A stretch of DNA of 64,000 nucleotides, from assembly GCA_001898405.1 (NCBI GenBank), contig MKTW01000012.1, positions 248,001 through 312,000 of the forward strand, in the 5' to 3' direction. Source of the DNA: Sphingobacteriales bacterium 44-61 (GTDB lineage Bacteria > Bacteroidota > Bacteroidia > Chitinophagales > Chitinophagaceae). Below are positions 42,928-51,885 of the stretch, one piece after another; within the stretch, counting starts at the first letter, position 1, and every line of letters begins with the position of its first letter. The notes below the pieces were generated by a model. That model worked only from the letters and a program-made list of their open reading frames with translations, was not told the origin of the DNA and ran no database searches. The position numbers were made by a program, and so were the translations under genes.

Positions 42928-44787
42928 ATGCGTTTAATTGTTTTGTTTATTGTCACCTTGGTGGGAATAAGTATCAATGCTCAGACACTGTTGCCTACAC
43001 CCAGGAATATACAGGCTACTTATAAAAAAGGAACCCGTTCGGTGGATGGAAAACCCGGAAAGAATTACTGGCAGAATACAGCCAGTTATGACCTGGATAT
43101 CCATTTTGATCCCGCCAGCCGTTTATTAAATGGAACAGTCAATATCGTTTATTTCAATAATAGCCCTGATACTTTAAAGCAGATATGGTTCAAGCTATAT
43201 CCAAACGTTTATAAAAAAGGAACTGCCCGTTCATTCGCCGTGAGAGCAGAAGATGAAAATGATGGTGTGATGATCGACTCATTATGGGTCAATGATGTGC
43301 TTACTCCTGTGAAAAGTTTCAATGTGAGTGGCACCAATGCTGTTCTTTCCAGGCAATCACTTGCTAATGGCCAGCAGCTTCGATTCAGGATCGTGTATCA
43401 TTATACTTTGAATAAAGGATCTCATAACCGTACGGGCGAGATAGAGCCCAACGCAGACTTTATTGCTTATTTCTTTCCCCGGGTGGCTGTGTATGACGAT
43501 ATAGATGGATGGAATACTTATCCGTATATCGGTTCCCAGGAATTTTACAATGATTTCTGTCATTTCAATGCAGCTATTACTGTGCCCGCAAATTTTATCG
43601 TATGGGCTACCGGCGATCTGAAAAATGGGGCAGAAGTACTGAATCCTGTATATTTCAATCGCCTGCAGGAAGCTGAGAAAAATGATGGAATCACTACGGT
43701 CATTGACACTACTGAGTTGTCTAAAAAAGATTTCACACCTGAAGGTAAAGCGTTCAATACCTGGAAATATGAAGCCAGTAATGTGACCGATTTTGCTTTT
43801 GCTACCAGCGATCACTATGTATGGAAATCATCCAGCCTGGTAGTTGATCCGAAGACCAACAGGAGAACAAGAGTGGATGCCGTATTCAATCCTCAACATA
43901 AAGATTATTTCCATGTAGTGAGTGATACCCGCAAAACCGTTGAGGCAATGAGCTATCGTTTTCCAGCCTGGCCATTCCCTTACCCGCATATTACAGTAGT
44001 GGATGGGCTTGACCAGATGGAATATCCCATGATGGTAAATGATAACCCGGTTGAAGACAGAACGGAGAGTATTACCCTTACAGATCATGAAGTGTTTCAT
44101 ACTATGTTTCCTTTTTATATGGGGATTAACGAAACAAAGTATGCCTGGATGGATGAAGGCTGGGCCACCATTGGAGAATGGCTGATCTCACCCATGATCG
44201 ATTCAACTATCGTGGATGAGTATGGCGTGATGCCGTATGCATTTTCTGCAGGAAAGGAAACCGATCTTCCGATCATTACACTTAGTACGGAGCAGAACCG
44301 TGCTTATTTCACCAACTCTTATCCGAAGCCGGCAATGGGCTATCTGTATGTAAAAGATATGCTGGGCGATGCTTTATTTACCAAAGCACTTCATCATTAT
44401 ATATCCCAATGGAATGGCAAGCATCCTATGCCGAATGATTTTTTCTATAGCATGAATGAAGGTGCTGGCCGCAACCTCAACTGGTTCTGGAAAAAATGGT
44501 TCTTCGAAGATGGTATACCTGATCTCGCTATTTCCAAAGTGAACAGGAAGGGAAATGCATATTCAGTAGTTATTGCCTCTAAAGGGAACAAGCCTGTTCC
44601 GGTTGATATCACTGTTTATTATACTGATGATACGACATTGAAATTGCATCGCAGCATTGCCGTTTGGGAAAAATCCAGCACAGTAACTATTCCTTTTACT
44701 GCCTCCAAAGCTGTAAAGAAGATCGTGCTGGGAGATCCGCATACGCCAGACAGTGAGCCGCAGAATAATGTTTATAACCAGAACTAA
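42928..44787 (+). CDS. M1-family zinc metallopeptidase, second of a tandem pair
   Basis: This 619-residue paralog of the upstream gene has a signal peptide (RLIVLFIVTLVGISINAQ). Zinc ligands are H387-E-V-F-H391 and E410 in MDEGWATIGE, with GLDQMEYPMM as the GxMEN equivalent. The N-termini of the two proteins share the words KKGTRSVDGKPGKNYWQN and KGTRSPDGKPGAKYWQN in the mature part. It is probably a periplasmic aminopeptidase with a different specificity. A palindromic repeat separates the two genes. Its stop codon (TAA) overlaps the stop of the convergent gene at 44784. Confidence 0.9.
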   Translation: MRLIVLFIVTLVGISINAQTLLPTPRNIQATYKKGTRSVDGKPGKNYWQNTASYDLDIHFDPASRLLNGTVNIVYFNNSPDTLKQIWFKLYPNVYKKGTARSFAVRAEDENDGVMIDSLWVNDVLTPVKSFNVSGTNAVLSRQSLANGQQLRFRIVYHYTLNKGSHNRTGEIEPNADFIAYFFPRVAVYDDIDGWNTYPYIGSQEFYNDFCHFNAAITVPANFIVWATGDLKNGAEVLNPVYFNRLQEAEKNDGITTVIDTTELSKKDFTPEGKAFNTWKYEASNVTDFAFATSDHYVWKSSSLVVDPKTNRRTRVDAVFNPQHKDYFHVVSDTRKTVEAMSYRFPAWPFPYPHITVVDGLDQMEYPMMVNDNPVEDRTESITLTDHEVFHTMFPFYMGINETKYAWMDEGWATIGEWLISPMIDSTIVDEYGVMPYAFSAGKETDLPIITLSTEQNRAYFTNSYPKPAMGYLYVKDMLGDALFTKALHHYISQWNGKHPMPNDFFYSMNEGAGRNLNWFWKKWFFEDGIPDLAISKVNRKGNAYSVVIASKGNKPVPVDITVYYTDDTTLKLHRSIAVWEKSSTVTIPFTASKAVKKIVLGDPHTPDSEPQNNVYNQN

Positions 44788-45089
44788 TCGATCAGGTCTT
44801 CAGTAGCTGCAAAAGCTCCGCCAGACCCATCAGAGTCCTGCTCATCCCTTTGTGAAGAACGGCCCCCTGTATTGTTCATTTTCTCTCCGTCTTTCACATT
44901 CAGGGCAGCGGTTTTCTTTTCCTTTTTTGTTTGCGGCCTGATGATCTTTTCTTTAGCATGCCCATGTGGATAGCCTGAGAAATCCTGGTCAATCCTTTCA
45001 TCGGGGTTTTGAGCCACTTCTTCTTTATGGCGAATGGGCCTGGTCGCTTTTTTATGTTGCAGGTATTCCCGGAACCGTTTTGTTTTCAT
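44784..45089 (-). CDS. Small highly charged protein of unknown function
   Basis: This 101-residue protein is rich in Lys, Arg, Glu, Asp and Gln, with little hydrophobic content (MKTKRFREYLQHKKA at the start and EDLID at the end). It is probably disordered. It has no signal peptide, membrane segment or cysteine. It converges on the M1 peptidase so closely that the two stop codons share bases (44785-44786). No family is recognised. Confidence 0.6.
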   Translation of the reverse strand: MKTKRFREYLQHKKATRPIRHKEEVAQNPDERIDQDFSGYPHGHAKEKIIRPQTKKEKKTAALNVKDGEKMNNTGGRSSQRDEQDSDGSGGAFAATEDLID

Positions 45090-45166
45090 ATCCTTTTCTT
45101 ATTAACTATCACAAAGCCGTGCCAGATTTGAAGAATAAAAATTTATTCTGCCGGTCCGCATTTTGC

Positions 45167-45174
45167 TATTTTTG
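45167..45174 (+). promoter_or_regulatory. TAnnTTTG -7 element for the MORN-like gene
   Basis: TATTTTTG matches the consensus and lies 16 bases before the ATG at 45191. Confidence 0.5.
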
Positions 45175-45190
45175 CATTAATCGTAGCGCA

Positions 45191-46021
45191 ATGAGAACTC
45201 TTATTTCCATCGCGATTCTTGCCTTTCTTTCTATCCGCTTACAGGCGCAGCAACTGGACCAGCAAACTGTTTCCCCTGGTGAACATGTTACCCTTTTCAA
45301 TGTAGATAAATCTGAAGACCGTTTTTCCTTTACCAAAGACGGTGTTATCACTGAATCATTGAATGAACGGAAATTATATTCCGGTCATGTCAAGCGTAAA
45401 AAACTGCATGGCAACTGGGAAAGCTGGTATCAGAGTGGGCAACTTTGTGATTCCGGCAAACTGATTTCAGGCCTGCCGGATGGAGAATGGAAATACTGGA
45501 ACGAACAGGGGCAACTGCTTGCTTTACGCACTTACAGTGCCAATAAATACAAGCGTATACAAATGGAATTGAGCCGGTATACACCGAAAAGAACAGCTTA
45601 CCCGTTGACGGTGATGTATCATAAAGACAGAACCGCCGCAACAAAATACCTTCATTCATCCTATTCATTTCCGCACACGATTAAGCGTATTGATGACCAG
45701 TCATTGCAGCAATGGGTAACAGCCAATATCACACCCGGCAATTCATATCAACCCGTATTTGATCAAAGCCTGCATCATGGATTATTCATGAATTTCTTTC
45801 CTGATGGGCAGGTGAAAGATTCCGGTTATTACGAGAATGGTTTGAGGCAGGGAGTGTGGGTGCATTGTGAAGCACCGGATAGCACCAGCCAAATGGGCGC
45901 ATATAAAAATGGTTACCGGATAAAGGAATGGAGAATTTATACCCATTCCGGCAAACTGGCGGGGATGATCTTCTACAATAACAAAGGCGAAGAATATAAC
46001 AGGAAGAATTTTGACAGGTAG
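45191..46021 (+). CDS. Secreted MORN-variant (YwqK-like) repeat protein
   Basis: From the ATG at 45191 the protein has 276 residues, with a signal peptide (RTLISIAILAFLSIRLQAQ). The body contains repeated blocks of the MORN-variant type: LHGNWESWYQSGQL, PDGEWKYWNEQGQL, HHGLFMNFFPDGQVKDSGYYENG, RQGVWVHC and KEWRIYTHSGKLAG (partial). Databases name such proteins 'toxin-antitoxin system YwqK family antitoxin', but no toxin gene is nearby and the signal peptide argues for an envelope role. It converges with the DUF5916 gene nine bases away. Confidence 0.8.
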   Translation: MRTLISIAILAFLSIRLQAQQLDQQTVSPGEHVTLFNVDKSEDRFSFTKDGVITESLNERKLYSGHVKRKKLHGNWESWYQSGQLCDSGKLISGLPDGEWKYWNEQGQLLALRTYSANKYKRIQMELSRYTPKRTAYPLTVMYHKDRTAATKYLHSSYSFPHTIKRIDDQSLQQWVTANITPGNSYQPVFDQSLHHGLFMNFFPDGQVKDSGYYENGLRQGVWVHCEAPDSTSQMGAYKNGYRIKEWRIYTHSGKLAGMIFYNNKGEEYNRKNFDR

Positions 46022-46030
46022 GCCTCTTTC

Positions 46031-48457
46031 TTAACTGTGTTTTTTCTTTTGCAGGGTTAAATAATCCAGGAAATAGATCACTTTAAATGAAAGGCTGTTG
46101 AATGATGGGGCGTCCACTGCTTTGCTCAGATTGCGGTAATAGCGTTCCTGTATCAACTGATCGTATAGCTCAGAAGCTGTTTTCCAGGTCAGGTTGATAA
46201 AGCTGCCGGGTGCAAACTGCCAGGTATAGTTCATGTCTATATTAAACAGGTTCACATTGATATCAGGATTGCGGCCAGTGTAGGCAATGTTTTCCACATT
46301 ACCATCCGGTTTGAGGTTCATAAAGTCAGTATATTTCACTTTGCTCCAGTAGTGGCGGACCCGGAAAGTGAGCCACATTTTATTCGTGAAATTATATTTT
46401 ACATTCGCAATATTTTCTGCTGTTCTTATTCTTCGCAGGCTCATGAACACGCTGTCAGCATTTTCTGATAAAGCTGCAAAGCCAAAATTCCGGTTATGCA
46501 TTTCCAGGTAATGCGAGAGGATCACGCTCAATTTGTGACTGAAGCGATAAGTGTTGCTTACGAACATTTCCAGGTTGCTGGTATTGTAACGACCGGAAAC
46601 ACGGTGATACATTTCCAGCGAAACAGCATATTTCTTTGCTGAATTGGTATTCACCCAAAAACCTTTCATCCAGGAAGCCGGTTGTTTCACTTTCCATCCA
46701 TCCAGCCTTGCTTCATAAAAATCATTCTTGTTGGGGCGTATGTCCCAGTTGATGCCGACAGTCCAAAGGTTCTTCAACTGGCCGTTTACATTTCCATTGA
46801 GAACAAAGTCCTGATATTGACGGGGTTTGAATAACTGGGTATAATTCCAATTCAGGTTAAGGTAAATATTGTTGTAAAAGCTTTTTGGCTTTACCCATTT
46901 ATAACCTGCATAAAAACCATGGGTCACGTAATTGTTGTTGGTGAAATAACCCATGTCGTTTTGGTTATACTTATCATCGTTCAGGAACCGGTGCACATCA
47001 AAACTGAAACGTCCTTTGAGTTTGCCGAAGAATACCCGGTACATATTTCCCGCCACGGTTTTTCCCGGCGCTTCGTATCCGATCAGCCTGCTATGCGCTA
47101 CCTGGCCCCAGAAATTCCAGTTCACGTTATTATCGTAAAGGTCCCAATCGATCGAACTTACGTTTGCGTCGTATGTTTTACCACTGCGCCACACATTGGT
47201 ATTGATCAGTGTGATCCTTGAATTATTTTTCAGCCCCTGATCAAGTACAAGGATATTGTAGTTGGTAAGAGGGCTGGTTTCCACGCTGCGTTGCTCCTTC
47301 ATCCCATTTTCAATAAGGGCGTACTGCGCTTTGGTGATAGCATTGAAAAAACCGATGCCCAGTTTCTTCTTGGTGCGCCCGCTGATCTTTGTCGCATTGA
47401 TCAATTTGGTTTGTACAGGGTTTTCCAGCACTTTTTCATCCGGCGCCAGGTTATTATAGGCGGCACCATAGTTGACAGGCGCACCGCCGATCCTGCGGCT
47501 GTAAAAGAGATTGCCTTTATTGAACAATTCAGTGCCTTCGTTGAAGAAAGCCCTGTTCTCATTAAACTTTACTTCGAAAGGGGAAAGGTTCAATACCTGG
47601 TTATCACTCTGCACCTGGCCAAAATCAGGAATCAGGGTCATGTCCATGGTAAAGCCATCGGAGATGCCATACTTTACATCCATACCACCATTCACAGATG
47701 TTTCCCATTTGTCGGTGGTGGCAGGATTGCGGGTCAGGTAAGTGGAGAAATAAGGAGAAAAAGAAAGCCGGACCGGTGGTTTGATATCTGTTAAACCTGT
47801 CCATATCCCAGCCTGGTTCATAAATCCGAATTTGGTAGGGTCTACAGGACTCCAGGAAAGCTGCTGTGCCAATTTAGCCCTGCGGCGGATGATATTGAAA
47901 TTCCAGTTTTGTACTTTTTCCTTACTGAAGCGGATGGCAGAGTAAGGGATGCGCATTTCAAATGACCAGCCTGTATCAGTGATCCGGGTTTGGGTATGAT
48001 ACACGGCGTTCCAACTCATATCCTCATCCCCGGTTGAATATTTCAGGTCAAACTGTTCGTTGAATGGGGTTACATAAAGCCCAAGCCCATTGATCTTATC
48101 CTGGTAGGTATCAAAAATGATCCCGATAAAATCATTTACGCCTATTTCATCACGGCCGGAAAGCTGGGCAGCCACACTGTCTCTTGTTCTTTCATAATTA
48201 TAGCCTCCGAAATAAATGAAATTGTCGTCATACAAAAGATATACTTCCGTCCTGTTTTCCGGAGCTTCTCCACGTCCGAAGTGGGGCCGCATTTCAACAA
48301 AATCTGTAATAGCGGGTGATTGCTTCCAGGCGGGTTCATTGGGTATGCCATCGAGGGTAATAGGAAGTGTGGAGCGGACAGCTGCGACCTGTTTAACTTT
48401 TTGCGCAAAGAGCGTCATGCAGCATAGCAAAAGAATGCCCGAGAAAAAAAGTTTCAT
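46031..48457 (-). CDS. DUF5916 family exported protein with CBM9-like N-terminal domain
   Basis: From the ATG at 48457 the protein has 808 residues, with a signal peptide (KLFFSGILLLCCMTLFAQ). The first 220 residues (LDGIPNEPAWKQSPAITDFVE, YLLYDDNFIYFGG, WNFNIIRRRAK) match the family-9 carbohydrate-binding-like domain. The rest is a DUF5916 beta-rich region with many aromatic strands that looks like an outer-membrane barrel (FEVKFNENRAFFNEGTELFN and SRRIGGAP nearby). The substrate is unknown. The 303-base gap upstream (48458-48760) holds no gene and no repeat that I can see. Confidence 0.87.
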   Translation of the reverse strand: MKLFFSGILLLCCMTLFAQKVKQVAAVRSTLPITLDGIPNEPAWKQSPAITDFVEMRPHFGRGEAPENRTEVYLLYDDNFIYFGGYNYERTRDSVAAQLSGRDEIGVNDFIGIIFDTYQDKINGLGLYVTPFNEQFDLKYSTGDEDMSWNAVYHTQTRITDTGWSFEMRIPYSAIRFSKEKVQNWNFNIIRRRAKLAQQLSWSPVDPTKFGFMNQAGIWTGLTDIKPPVRLSFSPYFSTYLTRNPATTDKWETSVNGGMDVKYGISDGFTMDMTLIPDFGQVQSDNQVLNLSPFEVKFNENRAFFNEGTELFNKGNLFYSRRIGGAPVNYGAAYNNLAPDEKVLENPVQTKLINATKISGRTKKKLGIGFFNAITKAQYALIENGMKEQRSVETSPLTNYNILVLDQGLKNNSRITLINTNVWRSGKTYDANVSSIDWDLYDNNVNWNFWGQVAHSRLIGYEAPGKTVAGNMYRVFFGKLKGRFSFDVHRFLNDDKYNQNDMGYFTNNNYVTHGFYAGYKWVKPKSFYNNIYLNLNWNYTQLFKPRQYQDFVLNGNVNGQLKNLWTVGINWDIRPNKNDFYEARLDGWKVKQPASWMKGFWVNTNSAKKYAVSLEMYHRVSGRYNTSNLEMFVSNTYRFSHKLSVILSHYLEMHNRNFGFAALSENADSVFMSLRRIRTAENIANVKYNFTNKMWLTFRVRHYWSKVKYTDFMNLKPDGNVENIAYTGRNPDINVNLFNIDMNYTWQFAPGSFINLTWKTASELYDQLIQERYYRNLSKAVDAPSFNSLSFKVIYFLDYLTLQKKKHS

Positions 48458-48760
48458 CAGAGTGGTTGTGGTTGTTGACAAAGAAACGTTGCTTTTAAAA
48501 AATAGTTACAGCATCCTTGTTAAGAATTGTACAATGCTGTATTAATGGTAACTAATTATTATGAACGGGAAGTGTCGCCAATACGGTCATTTTCCACTTC
48601 CATAACATAACAGCGCAAAGTGAGGGATCATAAAACATCCCTGGAAAATATTTACATATAGTGCAGGAATAAATTGATAAAATACCAGGAACCGAAGGGC
48701 CGGCAATGAATGGAAGGGATGTGTTACCTTTATTCTCTCCGTAAACTAAAAATACTGATC

Positions 48761-50242
48761 ATGTTCAAGGACGCAAGCGTTGCCGAGATAGAACTTGCTT
48801 TACAGGATGCCTGGAAAGCATTCCATATATACCGCAAATTATCGCTGAAGCAGCGGGCTGATTTTATGCGGACGGTGGCAAAAGAAATTGAAGCAATAGG
48901 AGATGAATTATTGCAGGTAGCAGCAGAAGAAACACATTTACCTGAAGCAAGATTGAGGTCTGAACGAGCCCGCACCATGTTTCAATTGACCAGCTATGGG
49001 GAAGCCTGCGAGCGTGGCGACTGGCTGGAAGCAAGGATCGATACTGCCATTCCCGATAAAACCCCTCCCAAACCAGACTTACGGAAAATGCTGGTGCCAT
49101 TAGGGCCTGTGATAGTGTTTGGCGCTGCTAACTTTCCTTTTGCTTATTCAACGGCAGGAGGCGATACGGCCTGTGCATTTGCAGCAGGCTGCCCGGTGAT
49201 TGTAAAAGCACATCCTGCACATGCACGTACGAGTGAGCTGGTGGCACAGGCGATCCATAAAGCAGTAAAGGCAGCTGGCCTGCCTGCCGGTGTATTCTCC
49301 CATTTGCATGGAGTTTCTTTTGAAGTAGGTAAAGCATTGGTTGAGCATCCTTATACAAAAGCTGTCGGCTTTACCGGTTCATTCAATGGCGGTAAGCAAT
49401 TGTTCGATTGGGCCAATCAACGCAAGCAGCCCATTCCGGTGTTTGCAGAAATGAGCAGCATTAACCCTGTTTTCCTCCTGCCCGGAAAAATGAAACAATC
49501 AGCCAGTGAAACAGCCAAACTGTATGCAGGTTCCATTACGCTGGGCGTTGGGCAATTTTGTACCAATCCCGGCCTGATCATCGGGATTGATAATGATGAT
49601 CTGCAAACCTTCAATGATGCATTGGCAGGAGAGATCGTTAAAGCATCACCTGGCATGATGCTGAATACAGGCATTTTCAAAAACTATGTGGAAAGAAGGG
49701 CCAATGCATTGTCGCAGGAAGAAGTGGCTACAGTAGCAGTATCTGCCGCAGACCCGCAACTGGAAGAAGGAGCACCAACCATTGCATCAGTGACTGCCCC
49801 GGTATTTATGCAAAATCCTATCCTTCACCAGGAAGTGTTTGGACCTTATTCACTGATCGTAAAATGCAGGGATATAGCTGAGATGCAGGAAGTGGCTACA
49901 CATTTGGAAGGACAATTAACTGCTACACTGATGGCAACGGAAGAAGATATACTTCAACATGAGTCGCTGGTAGAAGAAGTGAAAAATATCTGTGGCCGGT
50001 TTATCCTGAATGGTGTGCCAACAGGCGTGGAAGTTTGCCTGAGCATGCAGCACGGCGGCCCTTTTCCTGCTACAACAGACAGCCGTTTTACTTCTGTAGG
50101 CGCAGATGGGATCAAACGGTTTGCAAGACCGGTTGCATTTCAAAACTGGTCAAATGAATTGCTGCCTGCTGAATTAAAGAATGAAAACCCTTTGCAGATC
50201 TGGCGGGTAGTGAACAATGAAAGGAGCAGGTCGGGTATTTGA
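48761..50242 (+). CDS. Aldehyde dehydrogenase, alpha-ketoglutaric semialdehyde dehydrogenase type
   Basis: From the ATG at 48761 it has 493 residues. It is an NAD(P)+-dependent aldehyde dehydrogenase of the 2,5-dioxopentanoate (alpha-ketoglutaric semialdehyde) branch. Key residues are catalytic Cys267 in GVGQFCTNPG and the general base Glu230 in VFAEMSSINP, with the nucleotide-binding VGFTGSFNGG. The reaction forms 2-oxoglutarate and is used in pentose, sugar-acid and hydroxyproline breakdown. No companion dehydratase is nearby, so the pathway is uncertain. The frame can be extended to 48710 without a good start. Confidence 0.87.
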   Translation: MFKDASVAEIELALQDAWKAFHIYRKLSLKQRADFMRTVAKEIEAIGDELLQVAAEETHLPEARLRSERARTMFQLTSYGEACERGDWLEARIDTAIPDKTPPKPDLRKMLVPLGPVIVFGAANFPFAYSTAGGDTACAFAAGCPVIVKAHPAHARTSELVAQAIHKAVKAAGLPAGVFSHLHGVSFEVGKALVEHPYTKAVGFTGSFNGGKQLFDWANQRKQPIPVFAEMSSINPVFLLPGKMKQSASETAKLYAGSITLGVGQFCTNPGLIIGIDNDDLQTFNDALAGEIVKASPGMMLNTGIFKNYVERRANALSQEEVATVAVSAADPQLEEGAPTIASVTAPVFMQNPILHQEVFGPYSLIVKCRDIAEMQEVATHLEGQLTATLMATEEDILQHESLVEEVKNICGRFILNGVPTGVEVCLSMQHGGPFPATTDSRFTSVGADGIKRFARPVAFQNWSNELLPAELKNENPLQIWRVVNNERSRSGI

Positions 50243-50249
50243 CGGATAT

Positions 50250-51521
50250 TTATTGTACTGCCATTACCCTTTTTCTTATTTGTATCGTCCACCAGCCGGT
50301 AACGAGCAGGGAAATGATAAAATAACCTTCCAGCAAATAGGTGATGAACGGAGTATAGGCCTTTGCTCCAAACCAATCGTTTTGCAGCACCAGGAAACCG
50401 ATGCCCATACTGCAGCGGACAAGCTCACATATAAATGCGGAAACATTCCCATCCATTAGATCAGTGAGTGCATATACACTCAAAAAGATAAACCCTCCAT
50501 ACCAGAATATATAAGAGCTGTCGATGTTTTTGATGAGGGCAATATTGCCAAATAAATAGCTGACAAAAAGCAGCACCATCAGCAATTGCATCCAGCACCA
50601 GGCTTTGAATGCACCGGAGGCCGGTGTACTGTACTTTTCAAAATGATATACATCTTCGATCTTGTAAACGGGATATTTTGCCGCCACATCAGCCGGGCGA
50701 TAACCGGTGGGCTTAAACCAAAGTGTGAATTTATCTTTCCAACTGGCTGTTCTCCACGCATCTTTTATCAGCAACCATATATGCTGAAAATTTATTTTGA
50801 TCGGGTTCCAGGTGCGGGCAGGCCTGGTAATACCATACACAGGCGGCACATCAGGCAATTCTTCCTGGAAGCTGCCAAACCATTTATCCCACCAGATAAA
50901 GATCTGCCCGTAATTCTTATCGAGATACTCAGGATTGATAGCATGATGCACCCGGTGGTGGGAGGGGGTGACAATGATCTTTTCGAGAAATCCCATTTTG
51001 TTTATATGCTGCGTATGATACCAGAACTGGGCAAATAGATGAAGCGGAGCAACTACTTCGATCACCTGCCTCGGCACGCCCAATAATGCTGCAGGCAACA
51101 GGAATATCACAAAGATCCTGACTATGGAAGAAATGCTTTGCCGCAAGGCACAGGCCAGGTTGAACTCTTCACTGCTATGATGAATGATATGACCGTTCCA
51201 GAAAAAATTAGTGACATGTTGGATGCGATGCACCCAGTACCCGGCGAAATCGAGCGCCAGGAAAGCTATGATATATACGATCAGGGAAGAAGAAATATGC
51301 GTGAGGGCAAGATGATTTACCAGCCAGGGATAAGAGATCAATACGAGATAAATGCCCAACACATCTTTAGTGACATTGGTAACCCCACTGCTGAGGCTGG
51401 AAAGCATGTCCATGGTATGGACCGTTTCCTTCTTTTTATACCAGCCATACCACTTTTCAAATAATACCAGCAGAAGGAAAGCCGGCATGGCTATCAGGAG
51501 TATTTTTCCGTAGGTTTCCAT
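50250..51521 (-). CDS. Sterol desaturase / fatty-acid hydroxylase superfamily membrane protein
   Basis: From the ATG at 51521 it has 423 residues. The di-iron histidine boxes are present: HRIQH (98-102), HIIHH (111-115) and HHRVHH (188-193), among membrane helices at about 8-22, 52-70 and 77-95. A C-terminal hydrophobic part (about 290-415) adds further helices. Members hydroxylate or desaturate lipids, including carotenoids and ornithine lipids. The substrate is not shown by the neighbours. The reading frame can be extended upstream to 51803, but that part translates a palindromic repeat and is not protein-like. Confidence 0.88.
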   Translation of the reverse strand: METYGKILLIAMPAFLLLVLFEKWYGWYKKKETVHTMDMLSSLSSGVTNVTKDVLGIYLVLISYPWLVNHLALTHISSSLIVYIIAFLALDFAGYWVHRIQHVTNFFWNGHIIHHSSEEFNLACALRQSISSIVRIFVIFLLPAALLGVPRQVIEVVAPLHLFAQFWYHTQHINKMGFLEKIIVTPSHHRVHHAINPEYLDKNYGQIFIWWDKWFGSFQEELPDVPPVYGITRPARTWNPIKINFQHIWLLIKDAWRTASWKDKFTLWFKPTGYRPADVAAKYPVYKIEDVYHFEKYSTPASGAFKAWCWMQLLMVLLFVSYLFGNIALIKNIDSSYIFWYGGFIFLSVYALTDLMDGNVSAFICELVRCSMGIGFLVLQNDWFGAKAYTPFITYLLEGYFIISLLVTGWWTIQIRKRVMAVQ

Positions 51522-51539
51522 ATTGGAGCAATCAGTTGC

Positions 51540-51547
51540 CAAATCTA
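51540..51547 (-). promoter_or_regulatory. TAnnTTTG -7 element for the sterol-desaturase gene
   Basis: On the minus strand this reads TAGATTTG, 18 bases before the ATG at 51521. It supports that start and lies just upstream of copy C of the palindromic repeat. Confidence 0.5.
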
Positions 51548-51567
51548 CTAAATTCCCGGGTTTTGCA

Positions 51568-51689
51568 TTCCCACAAAGACGACGGAGACCACAAAGAAAT
51601 ACTGACGCCTTTTTCTTCTTCAATGGCTTTATGGTACCGTAAAGCAAGACAAAATATTTTTTTTGTGGTCTCCGTCGTCTTTGTGGGAA
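51568..51689. repeat. Palindromic repeat, copy C with a 66-nt spacer
   Basis: Arms 51568-51595 and 51662-51689 are perfect 28-bp reverse complements with core CCCACAAAGACGACGGAGACC. The spacer (51596-51661) has no gene. The element is in the 364-base gap between the divergent sterol-desaturase and bshC genes. Apart from this repeat and the two promoter elements I see nothing else there. Confidence 0.93.
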
Positions 51690-51839
51690 AATTGACCAGA
51701 AGCAATAAATTGCCCTAAACTTTTCATTCCCTGAACTTTTTAAACTATTATTGAAAGGCGGTGTATTTTTGAAAACATTTTTGTGAATTATGTGTTCTTG
51801 CATGCTGGAACACGGTTATGAGGGCGGGTAAAGTAATGT

Positions 51840-51847
51840 TAATTTTG
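51840..51847 (+). promoter_or_regulatory. TAnnTTTG -7 element upstream of bshC
   Basis: TAATTTTG lies 38 bases before the bshC ATG at 51886. Confidence 0.5.
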
Positions 51848-51885
51848 CCCAGGCAGGTTTTACTCTTTTTATTTTTACAATACTT

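Noticed and set aside
45191-46021. Toxin-antitoxin assignment for the YwqK-like gene
   Set aside because: The signal peptide and lack of a toxin partner make an antitoxin role unlikely; the MORN-like repeats fit a structural or envelope role.
51522-51803. N-terminal extension of the sterol-desaturase reading frame
   Set aside because: It translates the palindromic repeat and has no protein-like composition. A proper start with a membrane segment and a promoter element lies at 51521.
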